Both the position numbers and the translations under genes were made by a program. DNA of 11,022 nt from positions 1 through 11,022 of the forward strand of contig DIYF01000067.1 in assembly GCA_002427745.1 (NCBI GenBank). Reading direction: 5' to 3'. The first letter of the stretch is position 1, and every line of letters begins with the position of its first letter. The DNA is from Roseivirga sp. UBA6061. GTDB lineage: Bacteria > Bacteroidota > Bacteroidia > Cytophagales > Cyclobacteriaceae. Below are positions 1-6,845 of the stretch, in pieces. The notes below the pieces were generated by a model that did no database searches, was not told the origin of the DNA, and saw only the letters and a program-made list of their open reading frames with translations.

Positions 1-90
1 CTCCCCTACCTTGGCAGATCATCGGTGAGACTTAGGCATCTCCACAGTTTTCAGGATGTCAATCCCCTGAAAGTCAGTATATCATCATAA
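1..90 (+). CDS. Possible C-terminal end of a gene cut by the left edge
   Basis: Frame 1 is open from the first base to a TAA at 88-90 and gives 29 residues ending in KVSISS. It is the only one of the six frames open from the edge for more than about ten codons. The peptide is mixed polar and hydrophobic with several Arg and His residues and shows no motif I recognise. It may be the tail of a + strand gene, or chance. The fragment is too short to assign a function. Confidence 0.25.
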   Translation, partial: LPYLGRSSVRLRHLHSFQDVNPLKVSISS

Positions 91-137
91 CGAGATCTGT
101 GTTTTCTTGCAGTACTCAATATTCTAAGCTTTAAAAT

Positions 138-461
138 ATGGGATACCTCGAACAACTTTGGCATACTATTTCCAGCTTTGAATTCAATGGAACATGGTGG
201 CAATACCTGTTAGCTCTGATTGCAGTATTTCTGATCATTATTGCTGCTGTTGGTTTTTTTTAAAGTATTGGGGACCAGATTCCGACCATTCTCGTTTTAA
301 CAATGGGCATTATTTGTGCCTGGTCAATGGTAGAGCTTACAGAGATGGGAAAAAGCTGGTTTGCAGCACTCTTCCAGGTTGGCCTTTTCTGTGCACTGTT
401 CTGTGCTCCCCTTGTATGTACCATGTACTACCTCGAAGATCGCAAGAAGCGAAAGTCGTGA
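138..461 (+). pseudogene. Small three-helix membrane protein gene with an in-frame TAA
   Basis: The ATG at 138 opens a frame encoding 41 residues. It starts MGYLEQLWHT and ends in a hydrophobic helix at about residues 22-41 that finishes VGFF, followed by TAA at 261-263. The same frame then stays open to a TGA at 459-461. That second part encodes two more convincing membrane segments, about 279-338 and 357-425, and a basic tail ending EDRKKRKS. Both halves are in one frame, so a single indel in the adjacent eight-T run cannot explain the break. A nonsense substitution, read-through or two separate small genes could. The only in-frame ATG for the second half is at 303, inside its first helix, which argues against an independent gene. 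The TIR-GTPase gene starts 29 bases downstream, so the two are probably co-transcribed and this may be its membrane partner. I do not recognise the family. Confidence 0.5.
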
Positions 462-490
462 ATATCCCCGGTTCTAATCTATTTTCTTAT

Positions 491-1777
491 ATGTCTGGTA
501 AGCTCAAAAACGTCTTCATATCATACTCCTGGGACAGTAAAGAGCATAAGTCATGGGTTTTGAAGTTATCCAATGACCTGAAGAGCAATGGTGTAAAAGT
601 TTTTATCGACCACAACGATGTAAAAATCGGATACGACATTGGCCATTCTATTGAAACGGCAATTAAAAAAGCAGACTTTGTCCTGGTTATTCTTACTCTC
701 AGGTACAAAGACAAAGCCGAAGGAAGAACAAACTGGGTTGGAAGAGAAAACAATCTCTACACTATACTTGAACTTATAGAACAAAGGCAGATTGTTCTGC
801 CGGTGCTCAGGCACGGTTCTGATAAAACAAGTATTCCATTTAACCTGAGATCAAAGTCATGGATTAGCATGACTGACAGAGACAACTATGAAGAGAGGTT
901 CAAACAATTACTAAGCCGGATTTACCCCCAGCTTACTAAGGAAACACCAACAGCACCTCTACCGGAAAGTCTCGATGAGGTAGAGTTTAATACCACGAAT
1001 TATCTTCGACAACCAACTGTTTATAAGGACATAAATCTGTTAAGGTCACCGGTTATTGTATTTCACGGGTTTGAAGATTATGGAAAGACCACCGCTTTAC
1101 TTAGGTTAAGTCGTTTTTTAAAGTCTGAGTTTACTCCATCACCAGATAGAACATTCAGCAATTGCAAACACTATTTGAGACATGCAATTAGTTTTCAGGA
1201 AGGTCTGGATAGACGATTGACCCATATGACTCCTGGTATCCCTTTGCTCGTTAATCTGTACCGGCAGAAAAGAGAACAATATCATCTTTTTGACGTGCCT
1301 TGGAGCCATACATGCCAGCTGGTCCAAAATGATCAAACTCCTCAATATCTCCACCAGTTATTCAGTTCCGACTTAACCCGAATCAACCTGATTTTCTTTG
1401 ATTACAGTGTTTCTGTCAATAACCAGGTCTACACTGAAACAATTATAGAATTCATGTTAAAGTACTTCACTAATGGTAAGGACAAGGTCATTCTCGTTGT
1501 TTCCAAGGCTGACACCTCAAATCATCTGCTTGCCAACCGACATCCGATTGTGCCTCGTTTTCAAAGAGATTTTAAAAACAATTCATCAAACAACATTTTT
1601 CTTAAGGAACTAAACTCTCTTGGAATAAAGACGCCACGAATCGTCCCATATAGTTCCTTTGATGAGAATAACTCTACAGACAAAGTACTGGCCGAATCAC
1701 TGGATTACTACCCAAAATCCCTTTGGAGAGTAATTGAAAGGGAGCTGGTCAAGGTTAAAAAGTCCTGGTTCTCTTAG
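491..1777 (+). CDS. SEFIR/TIR-type domain fused to a GTPase-like P-loop domain
   Basis: The product has 428 residues. Residues 7-145 look like a SEFIR or TIR domain: FISYSW at 9-14, a conserved-looking D in VFIDHNDV at 37-44, and VGREN at 83-87, where E86 is the candidate catalytic glutamate. Such domains are signalling adaptors or NAD-consuming enzymes in bacterial defence. Residues 185-428 look like a small GTPase: Walker A GFEDYGKT at 193-200, a G3-like FDVPW at 267-271, a G4-like SKAD at 338-341 (in place of NKxD), and a G5-like PYSS at 386-389. There is no membrane helix. I chose the ATG at 491 because the SEFIR fold begins there. The frame is open back to 194, but that stretch is Cys-rich and overlaps the hydrophobic membrane ORF in another frame. 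The stop overlaps the lpxB stop. The defence role is inferred from domains. Confidence 0.85.
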   Translation: MSGKLKNVFISYSWDSKEHKSWVLKLSNDLKSNGVKVFIDHNDVKIGYDIGHSIETAIKKADFVLVILTLRYKDKAEGRTNWVGRENNLYTILELIEQRQIVLPVLRHGSDKTSIPFNLRSKSWISMTDRDNYEERFKQLLSRIYPQLTKETPTAPLPESLDEVEFNTTNYLRQPTVYKDINLLRSPVIVFHGFEDYGKTTALLRLSRFLKSEFTPSPDRTFSNCKHYLRHAISFQEGLDRRLTHMTPGIPLLVNLYRQKREQYHLFDVPWSHTCQLVQNDQTPQYLHQLFSSDLTRINLIFFDYSVSVNNQVYTETIIEFMLKYFTNGKDKVILVVSKADTSNHLLANRHPIVPRFQRDFKNNSSNNIFLKELNSLGIKTPRIVPYSSFDENNSTDKVLAESLDYYPKSLWRVIERELVKVKKSWFS

Positions 1778-2901
1778 ACTTGATTTTTCAAATCTTCAAT
1801 CATCAGCTCGGCCACTCTCTCTGAGGCTCCTTCACCTCCGAGTCTGGATTCCAGCTCATCGTAGTCCGCCAGGATACGTCTGCGATTATCAGGTTCAAGC
1901 AGTGCACTCAGTTCGCTGATCATTTTTCGCTCGTTCAGGTCTCCTTCCACCAGCTCCTGTACTACCAGTCTGTCCAGTATCAGGTTAACCATACAGATGT
2001 ATTTAATGCTAATGATGCGCTTGAGTAGATGAAAAGTAACGAAGCCCGGTTTATAGCATACTACCTGAGGTACTCTGAACAAGGCAGTTTCCAGCGTGGC
2101 AGTGCCTGAAGTAACCAATGCGGCAGAAGCATGATTGAGGATATCGTAGGTCTTACCAAAAATAATCTTCAGCTTATCTCCTGCGTACTGGCGATAGAGT
2201 GCTTCATCAATGGTTTCTGAACCCGCTATGAGAAACTGATGGTTCGGGAAATGCCTCACCACCTGAAGCATCTTAGGCAGTTTGGTTTTAATCTCACGCT
2301 TCCGGCTGCCTGGTAATAAGGCTATAATGGGTTTTTCGTTAAGGCCATATTCGGCTCTGAAGCTGTCAAGGCTCATAAGTCCCGGCTTTCGCTGAGCCAT
2401 AGAATCGAGGATGGGGTGTCCCACATAATCCAGGTCATAACCGTAAGATTTATAAAAGTCCTGTTCGAAAGGTAAAATGGCAAATCTCCTGTCGGTCCAG
2501 CCTTGTATGGTGTGCACCCTCTTGCGCTTCCAGGCCCATGCCTGAGGTAATATATAATAGAAGATGCGTGTTTTGAGAGCAGAGTTCTTAACAAACTTAG
2601 CGATGCGCAGATTGAAGCCTGAATTGTCAATAAGTATCAGCACATCAGGCTGAAATGCTATCAAATCTTCTTCGCAAAACCTGAAATTTCGCCTGATGGT
2701 TTTCAGGTTCCACAAAACGGCAAAAACCCCCATAAAGGATGTTTCGCGAATATGTTTGGCCAGCTCATTGGTCTCCACCTGCATCCGGTCACCACCCCAA
2801 ACCCTGAAATAGGCATCGGGGTCGCGCAGCTTGAGCTGCTTCATCATATTGGCCGCATGCAAATCGCCCGAGGCCTCACCTGCTATGATGTAGTACTTCA
2901 T
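1774..2901 (-). CDS. lpxB: Lipid-A-disaccharide synthase
   Basis: LpxB condenses UDP-2,3-diacylglucosamine with lipid X to form the disaccharide of lipid A, at the inner face of the cytoplasmic membrane. The 375 residues match the usual length. Family motifs appear in order: GEASGD at 8-13, IDNSGFN at 91-97 where LpxB proteins carry a key Asp (D92 here), PQAWAWKRKR at 119-128, VGHP at 160-163, LPGSR at 196-200, and the nucleotide-sugar motif SGTATLE at 265-271. The start MKYYIIAGEASGD is canonical. The neighbours often seen with lpxB (lpxA, lpxD, fabZ, surE) are absent here, so the gene stands alone. A Bacteroidota-type -7 element lies only 8 bases before the ATG. The stop overlaps that of the convergent TIR gene. 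Confidence 0.97.
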   Translation of the reverse strand: MKYYIIAGEASGDLHAANMMKQLKLRDPDAYFRVWGGDRMQVETNELAKHIRETSFMGVFAVLWNLKTIRRNFRFCEEDLIAFQPDVLILIDNSGFNLRIAKFVKNSALKTRIFYYILPQAWAWKRKRVHTIQGWTDRRFAILPFEQDFYKSYGYDLDYVGHPILDSMAQRKPGLMSLDSFRAEYGLNEKPIIALLPGSRKREIKTKLPKMLQVVRHFPNHQFLIAGSETIDEALYRQYAGDKLKIIFGKTYDILNHASAALVTSGTATLETALFRVPQVVCYKPGFVTFHLLKRIISIKYICMVNLILDRLVVQELVEGDLNERKMISELSALLEPDNRRRILADYDELESRLGGEGASERVAELMIEDLKNQV

Positions 2902-2909
2902 TCAGGAGG

Positions 2910-2917
2910 CAAAGTTA
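2910..2917 (-). promoter_or_regulatory. Possible lpxB promoter -7 element
   Basis: On the - strand the sequence reads TAACTTTG, an exact match to the Bacteroidota -7 consensus TAnnTTTG. It ends 8 bases before the lpxB ATG. No TTG lies about 20 bases upstream, so the -33 element is not recognisable. If it is used, the transcript would start only a few bases before the start codon and be nearly leaderless. Confidence 0.4.
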
Positions 2918-3263
2918 TTGCTTAATTTATTAGATGCGTAGCATCAACGATTATTATTCAGGCTGAAAACCGCAGCTATGATAAGCTCAGGAACCGGAAT
3001 GCCCTATATAGAATTATGGCTATTGAATAATCAATTTTCCGGAAATGAAACCTTGTTTCACAGGAATAAAGAGATGAAGCTCTTTTTATTTAAAGTATCC
3101 ACGTTCTATTACCTACGAAAACAAAAGCTTTAAAACAAAATACTCTGTATGTTAATAATGCAGTTGTTAATGACTATCAATTAAATCCTTAGAACTGACT
3201 AATCCAGAAATTGCTTTTTGTAAAAAGCCTTCATCATCCGGGTGAAGTAATAATCAAAGCTTC

Positions 3264-3294
3264 TTGTCCCTTGCCATGGTAGCCCCTACCTTTA
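3264..3294 (+). promoter_or_regulatory. Bacteroidota-type promoter for the oxidoreductase-SPFH operon
   Basis: TTG at 3264-3266 is followed by 20 bases and then TACCTTTA at 3287-3294. This fits the Bacteroidota sigma factor consensus (TTG, about 20 bases, TAnnTTTG) with one mismatch at the last base. Transcription would start near 3300 and leave a leader of about 18 bases before the ATG at 3319. Confidence 0.6.
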
Positions 3295-3318
3295 CGGCCC
3301 AACAAGAATAACTCTCAC

Positions 3319-4305
3319 ATGCTCAAAATAGGCGTTCTCGGAGCCGGTCATCTCGGTAAAATTCACATCAAATGCATTAAAGACATTCCCGACTATGAGT
3401 TGGTCGGTTTTTATGATCCCATCCCTGACAATGCCGCTTTAGTGGCTGCCGAGCATGGTATAAAGAGTTTTGCCACCATCGAAGCCCTGCTTGAGGAAGT
3501 GGATGTGGTAGACATTGTAACCCCCACCCTATCACATTATGAATGTGCCGCACAGGCTTTGCATGCCGGCAAACATGTATTTATTGAAAAGCCGGTTACC
3601 AATACCACTGAGGAAGCTGAAAGGCTGATTGCCTTATCTGCAGAAAAAGGGCTGAAAATGCAGGTAGGTCATGTAGAGCGGTTCAACCCGGCCTTTACTG
3701 CTGCCAAACCTTTTCTCAATCAGCCCATGTTTATAGAAACACACAGGCTGGCACAGTTTAATCCGCGAGGACTGGATGTGCCGGTGGTATTGGACCTGAT
3801 GATACATGACATTGATGTGATACTTCATGCAGTGGGCTCACCAGTAAAGAACATTTCGGCCAGTGGTGTTGCTGTCATCAGCGATACGCCTGATATCGCC
3901 AATGTGCGGCTTGAGTTTGAGAATGGCTGTGTGGCCAACCTGACTACAAGCCGTATAGCCGTGAAAAACATGCGTAAATCACGTTTCTTTCAAAAAGATG
4001 CCTATGTGGCCGTAGATTTTCTTGAGAAAAAGTCAGAAATCGTTAGACTACAGGAGGCCAGTGAGCAGGAAAACCCCTTCTCTCTGGTACTTGACCTGGG
4101 AGAGAACAAGGGCAAGAAAGAGATCATCTTTGAAAACCCGAAAGTACATCCTGTCAATGCCATCAGGGAAGAGCTCTTTACCTTCCACGAAGCTATCGTA
4201 AACGACACAGAGCCGGTAGTGACCATACAGGATGGTTATAAGGCACTCAAAGTGGCGCATGATATTCTGAATATCATTGAGGCCAACCTAAAAGCAATCG
4301 GATAA
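3319..4305 (+). CDS. Gfo/Idh/MocA family NAD(P)-dependent oxidoreductase
   Basis: The product has 328 residues, normal for the family. The N-terminal Rossmann domain carries the dinucleotide loop GAGHLG at 8-13, VDIVTPT at 64-70 and the family signature EKP at 90-92. The C-terminal substrate domain includes GHVERFNPA at 117-125 and the catalytic-type stretch DLMIHDID at 159-166. These enzymes oxidise or reduce a sugar or sugar-nucleotide hydroxyl with NAD(P). The substrate cannot be read from the sequence. The divergent neighbour is lpxB, and the family includes GnnA, which oxidises UDP-GlcNAc in lipid A pathways, so a nucleotide-sugar role is possible. No GnnB-like aminotransferase is present to support it. 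The SPFH gene begins 23 bases downstream with no terminator between, so the two probably form an operon. Confidence 0.9.
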   Translation: MLKIGVLGAGHLGKIHIKCIKDIPDYELVGFYDPIPDNAALVAAEHGIKSFATIEALLEEVDVVDIVTPTLSHYECAAQALHAGKHVFIEKPVTNTTEEAERLIALSAEKGLKMQVGHVERFNPAFTAAKPFLNQPMFIETHRLAQFNPRGLDVPVVLDLMIHDIDVILHAVGSPVKNISASGVAVISDTPDIANVRLEFENGCVANLTTSRIAVKNMRKSRFFQKDAYVAVDFLEKKSEIVRLQEASEQENPFSLVLDLGENKGKKEIIFENPKVHPVNAIREELFTFHEAIVNDTEPVVTIQDGYKALKVAHDILNIIEANLKAIG

Positions 4306-4328
4306 GCAAACAATCAAAATTTACCATT

Positions 4329-5153
4329 ATGGATAACAGAAAATATTTACCCATCATCGTGATAGGAGCAATTATCGTGATCGTGCTGCTGGGCCTGTCC
4401 AGTAGTATCTTCTTTACTATTCAGGCCAATGAAAGAGCGGTACTCTTTAAAAAGTTCTCTGGTGGACTGGACAAAGAAAACGTAATTGAACCGGGCTTTC
4501 ACGTAAAAGCTCCCTGGAATGACCTCATTCGCTTTGATGTGGCTGAAAACAAGGCCGAAGAAACCATGGATGTACTCGACAAAAACGGTCTGTCCATTAC
4601 AGTTGATATCTCTGTAAGGTTCTATCCTAAATTTCAGAAAATCGGTGACATCTACGAACGTTTCCGATCCGGCTACATCAATACGCTCGTAATCCCTGAG
4701 GTACGTTCTACAGTGCGTCAGGTGATGGGACGTTATACGGCTGAAGAAATTTACTCTACCAAAAGACCTGAAGTGGAAACGGCTATTCGTACAGAGACTG
4801 CCTCAGTACTGGGCAACGAGACCAACAACGTTACCATGACAGCCCTTTTGATCCGTTCTATCAACTTACCGGATAAGATCAAAGCAGCTATTGAGAACAA
4901 ACTGCAGCAAGAGCAGGAAGCCCTGGCTTACCAGTTCCGTCTGGACAAAGAAAAGAGTGAAGCGGAAAGAAAGCGCATCGCTGCAGAAGGTGAGTCTGCT
5001 GCCAACAAAATTATCAATAACAGTTTAACCCCTGCCCTCCTGAAAATGAGAGGAATTGAAGCAACGCTGAAGCTGGCAGAGTCTCCAAACTCCAAAGTTG
5101 TTGTAATTGGCCAGGGTGACGGAGGACTTCCACTGATTCTCGGGAATAATTAA
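4329..5153 (+). CDS. Prohibitin-like SPFH/Band 7 membrane protein
   Basis: The product has 274 residues. An N-terminal membrane anchor spans about residues 8-29. A Band 7/SPFH domain follows (about 30-190), beginning with the typical QANERAVLFKKFSG and PGFHVKAPW. Next is a charged coiled coil (about 188-225, including QQEQEALAYQFRLDKEKSEA) and a hydrophobic C-terminal stretch ending LPLILGNN. This layout is that of prohibitins rather than flotillins or HflK/HflC. Such proteins form large ring or cage assemblies on the membrane, with the SPFH domain outside the cytoplasm in bacterial relatives, and often regulate the FtsH protease. No ftsH is in this window. It is the second gene of a probable operon behind the oxidoreductase and is followed by a hairpin terminator. 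Confidence 0.93.
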   Translation: MDNRKYLPIIVIGAIIVIVLLGLSSSIFFTIQANERAVLFKKFSGGLDKENVIEPGFHVKAPWNDLIRFDVAENKAEETMDVLDKNGLSITVDISVRFYPKFQKIGDIYERFRSGYINTLVIPEVRSTVRQVMGRYTAEEIYSTKRPEVETAIRTETASVLGNETNNVTMTALLIRSINLPDKIKAAIENKLQQEQEALAYQFRLDKEKSEAERKRIAAEGESAANKIINNSLTPALLKMRGIEATLKLAESPNSKVVVIGQGDGGLPLILGNN

Positions 5154-5205
5154 TCTCCGAGTTAAGAAGATCAGTTGCCAATAAGCATTCAAAAGAATCT
5201 GACAC

Positions 5206-5241
5206 AAAAACCCCGCTTATCAGAAGATAATCGGGGTTTTT
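5206..5241 (+). terminator. Rho-independent terminator after the SPFH gene
   Basis: AAAAACCCCG (5206-5215) pairs with CGGGGTTTTT (5232-5241). The stem continues, after a one-base mismatch, with TTATC/GATAA around an AGAA loop. With A and T tracts on both sides it could work on either strand. It ends the oxidoreductase-SPFH operon about 50 bases after the stop. Confidence 0.85.
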
Positions 5242-5393
5242 CATTTGAAGACCAAATAGTTTAGAGCTTTTCAGGTCCTCTCTGGCAGCAGCCCATTTGT
5301 CAATAAAATGACTGTGTTCGGGTAATTCCTGTCTGCGACAAAAACAATTTCTGAAAGAAGGGAACAACTATTTCATTTCAGTGTTTTATAAAG

Positions 5394-5401
5394 TAAATTC
5401 G
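5394..5401 (+). promoter_or_regulatory. Weak candidate -7 element for citrate synthase
   Basis: TAAATTCG at 5394-5401 matches TAnnTTTG except at one base. The expected -33 TTG is only approximated by TTT at 5371-5373. It would give a leader of about 43 bases before the ATG at 5451. Citrate synthase must have its own promoter here, because a strong terminator lies upstream. Confidence 0.3.
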
Positions 5402-5450
5402 CTGGCCAAAGCCGAGGGCTGCGTTCATAGAAATAAGTAAAAGAATAAAC

Positions 5451-6737
5451 ATGTCAGATACTGCTCAGATTATTGTTGACGGTAAGTCACTGGAGCTTCC
5501 TGTAATTGAGGGAAGCGAAAGCGAAAAGGCCATTGATATCTCTAAACTCAGAGGTTCAAGCGGCATCATTACAATCGACCCAGGATTCAAGAATACCGGT
5601 TCAACACAAAGTGCCATCACCTTTCTTGATGGAGAAAAAGGAATACTCAGATACAGAGGTTATACCATCGAGGAATTGGCTGAGAAGTCAAATTTTCTGG
5701 AGGTTTCTTACCTTTTGATCTACGGAGAGCTTCCTACTACTGAGCAGTATAATGCCTTCGCCTCAAGCATTACGAACCATACGCTTGTACATGAGGATGT
5801 GAAGAAAATACTGGAGGGTTTTCCTTCTGTAGCTCACCCGATGGGAGTGCTCTCATCTTTGGTTTGTGCTCAGACAGCCTTCTACCCTGAGTCACTCGAT
5901 CCTAACAGGTCTCAGGGAGATGTGGACATGAGCATCATTCGTCTGATAGCGAAAATGCCAACTTTCGCTGCCTGGTCTTACAAGAACAAAATTGGTCAGC
6001 CGGTAATCTACCCTGACAACAAACTGAACTATACAGGCAACTTCCTGAAAATGATGTTTGCCCTGCCTGCAGAGGAATATCTGGCAGACCCTGTGGTTGC
6101 AGATGCGCTGGACAAACTACTGATTCTGCATGCCGACCATGAGCAAAACTGCTCTACCGCTACGGTACGTGTGGTAGGTTCTTCTCATGCCAGCATGTAT
6201 GCCTCTATTTCTGCCGGAATCAATGCCCTGTGGGGACCACTTCACGGTGGAGCTAACCAGGCCGTAATTGAAATGCTGGAAGGTATCAAAGCCGATGGCG
6301 GAGACACCAAGAAATGGATGGCCAAAGCCAAGGATAAAAATGATCCTTTCCGCTTGATGGGCTTTGGTCACAGAGTTTACAAAAACTTTGACCCAAGAGC
6401 AAAGATCATCAAGAAGGCTGCAGATGACGTACTCGCCAAGCTGGGTGTGAACGACCCTGTACTGGATATCGCGAAAGGTCTTGAAGAAGAGGCTTTGAGA
6501 GATCCTTACTTCGTGGAAAGAAAGCTATATCCTAATGTGGATTTCTACTCAGGTATTATTTACAGAGCCCTGGGAATTCCTACTGATATGTTCACAGTAA
6601 TGTTTGCCCTGGGACGTCTTCCAGGCTGGATTGCCCAGTGGAAAGAAATGAGAGAAAATAAGGAGCCTATCGGGCGTCCACGCCAGGTATATACCGGTGC
6701 CAACGATCGTACTTACGTTCCTTTGGAAGAAAGATAA
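5451..6737 (+). CDS. gltA: Citrate synthase (type II-like, long bacterial form)
   Basis: Citrate synthase condenses acetyl-CoA with oxaloacetate to form citrate, the first step of the TCA cycle in the cytoplasm. The product has 428 residues, as in the Gram-negative hexameric form. It includes the N-terminal beta-rich segment (ELPVIEGSESEKAIDISKLR) that carries the NADH-responsive region in that class. Catalytic residues are all present: H265 in WGPLHGGAN (261-269), H307 in GFGHRVYKNFDPRAK (304-318) and D364 in NVDFYSG (362-368). LHADHEQN (226-233) and FALGRLPGWIAQW (385-397) also match. The start MSDTAQIIVDGKSLEL is typical. The gene stands alone between two terminators. Confidence 0.98.
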   Translation: MSDTAQIIVDGKSLELPVIEGSESEKAIDISKLRGSSGIITIDPGFKNTGSTQSAITFLDGEKGILRYRGYTIEELAEKSNFLEVSYLLIYGELPTTEQYNAFASSITNHTLVHEDVKKILEGFPSVAHPMGVLSSLVCAQTAFYPESLDPNRSQGDVDMSIIRLIAKMPTFAAWSYKNKIGQPVIYPDNKLNYTGNFLKMMFALPAEEYLADPVVADALDKLLILHADHEQNCSTATVRVVGSSHASMYASISAGINALWGPLHGGANQAVIEMLEGIKADGGDTKKWMAKAKDKNDPFRLMGFGHRVYKNFDPRAKIIKKAADDVLAKLGVNDPVLDIAKGLEEEALRDPYFVERKLYPNVDFYSGIIYRALGIPTDMFTVMFALGRLPGWIAQWKEMRENKEPIGRPRQVYTGANDRTYVPLEER

Positions 6738-6761
6738 AATACAACAACGCGTGTAGAGAAA

Positions 6762-6791
6762 AGTCCTGACAGTATCGTCAGGACTTTTTTT
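6762..6791 (+). terminator. Rho-independent terminator after gltA
   Basis: AGTCCTGAC (6762-6770) and GTCAGGACT (6777-6785) form a perfect 9-bp stem with a six-base loop, followed by a run of Ts to 6791. It starts about 25 bases after the gltA stop. Confidence 0.93.
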
Positions 6792-6845
6792 ATGCCTCTG
6801 TCAATATGGGTAAATGCTTATATTGTGTTGACCAGTGAACCACCC

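Larger units (their letters stand above)
2902..3318. other. Divergent intergenic region between lpxB and the Gfo/Idh/MocA gene
   Basis: These 417 bases are AT-rich and I see no convincing gene on either strand. They hold several short inverted repeats. AAAGAG/CTCTTT (3068-3085) is followed by a T-rich stretch. GCTTTTT/AAAAAGC (3213-3228) is a near-perfect palindrome. CTTCATC/GGTGAAG (3229-3247, one G-U pair) lies just upstream of the right-facing promoter. Any of these could be operator or RNA elements, but A/T-rich palindromes also arise by chance. Confidence 0.5.

Noticed and set aside
194..490. N-terminal extension of the TIR-GTPase protein from an ATG at 194
   Set aside because: The 99 added residues are Cys-rich without recognisable structure and overlap hydrophobic membrane-type coding in another frame. 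The SEFIR domain starts right after the ATG at 491. The stretch is kept only as a frameshift hypothesis.
1734..1919. 61-codon + strand frame across the TIR/lpxB junction
   Set aside because: It lies antisense to the lpxB 3' end and out of frame with the TIR gene; low-complexity Arg/Ser-rich translation.
2373..2630. 85-codon - strand frame inside lpxB
   Set aside because: Same strand, different frame, fully inside the strongly supported lpxB gene.
5014..5367. 117-codon frame on the - strand over the end of the SPFH gene
   Set aside because: It starts only with TTG, runs through the operon's terminator stem and then antisense through well-conserved SPFH coding sequence. Part of the peptide looks natural, but there is no family match.
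6117..6371. 84-codon - strand frame inside gltA
   Set aside because: Antisense to the catalytic core of citrate synthase; codon pattern follows gltA.
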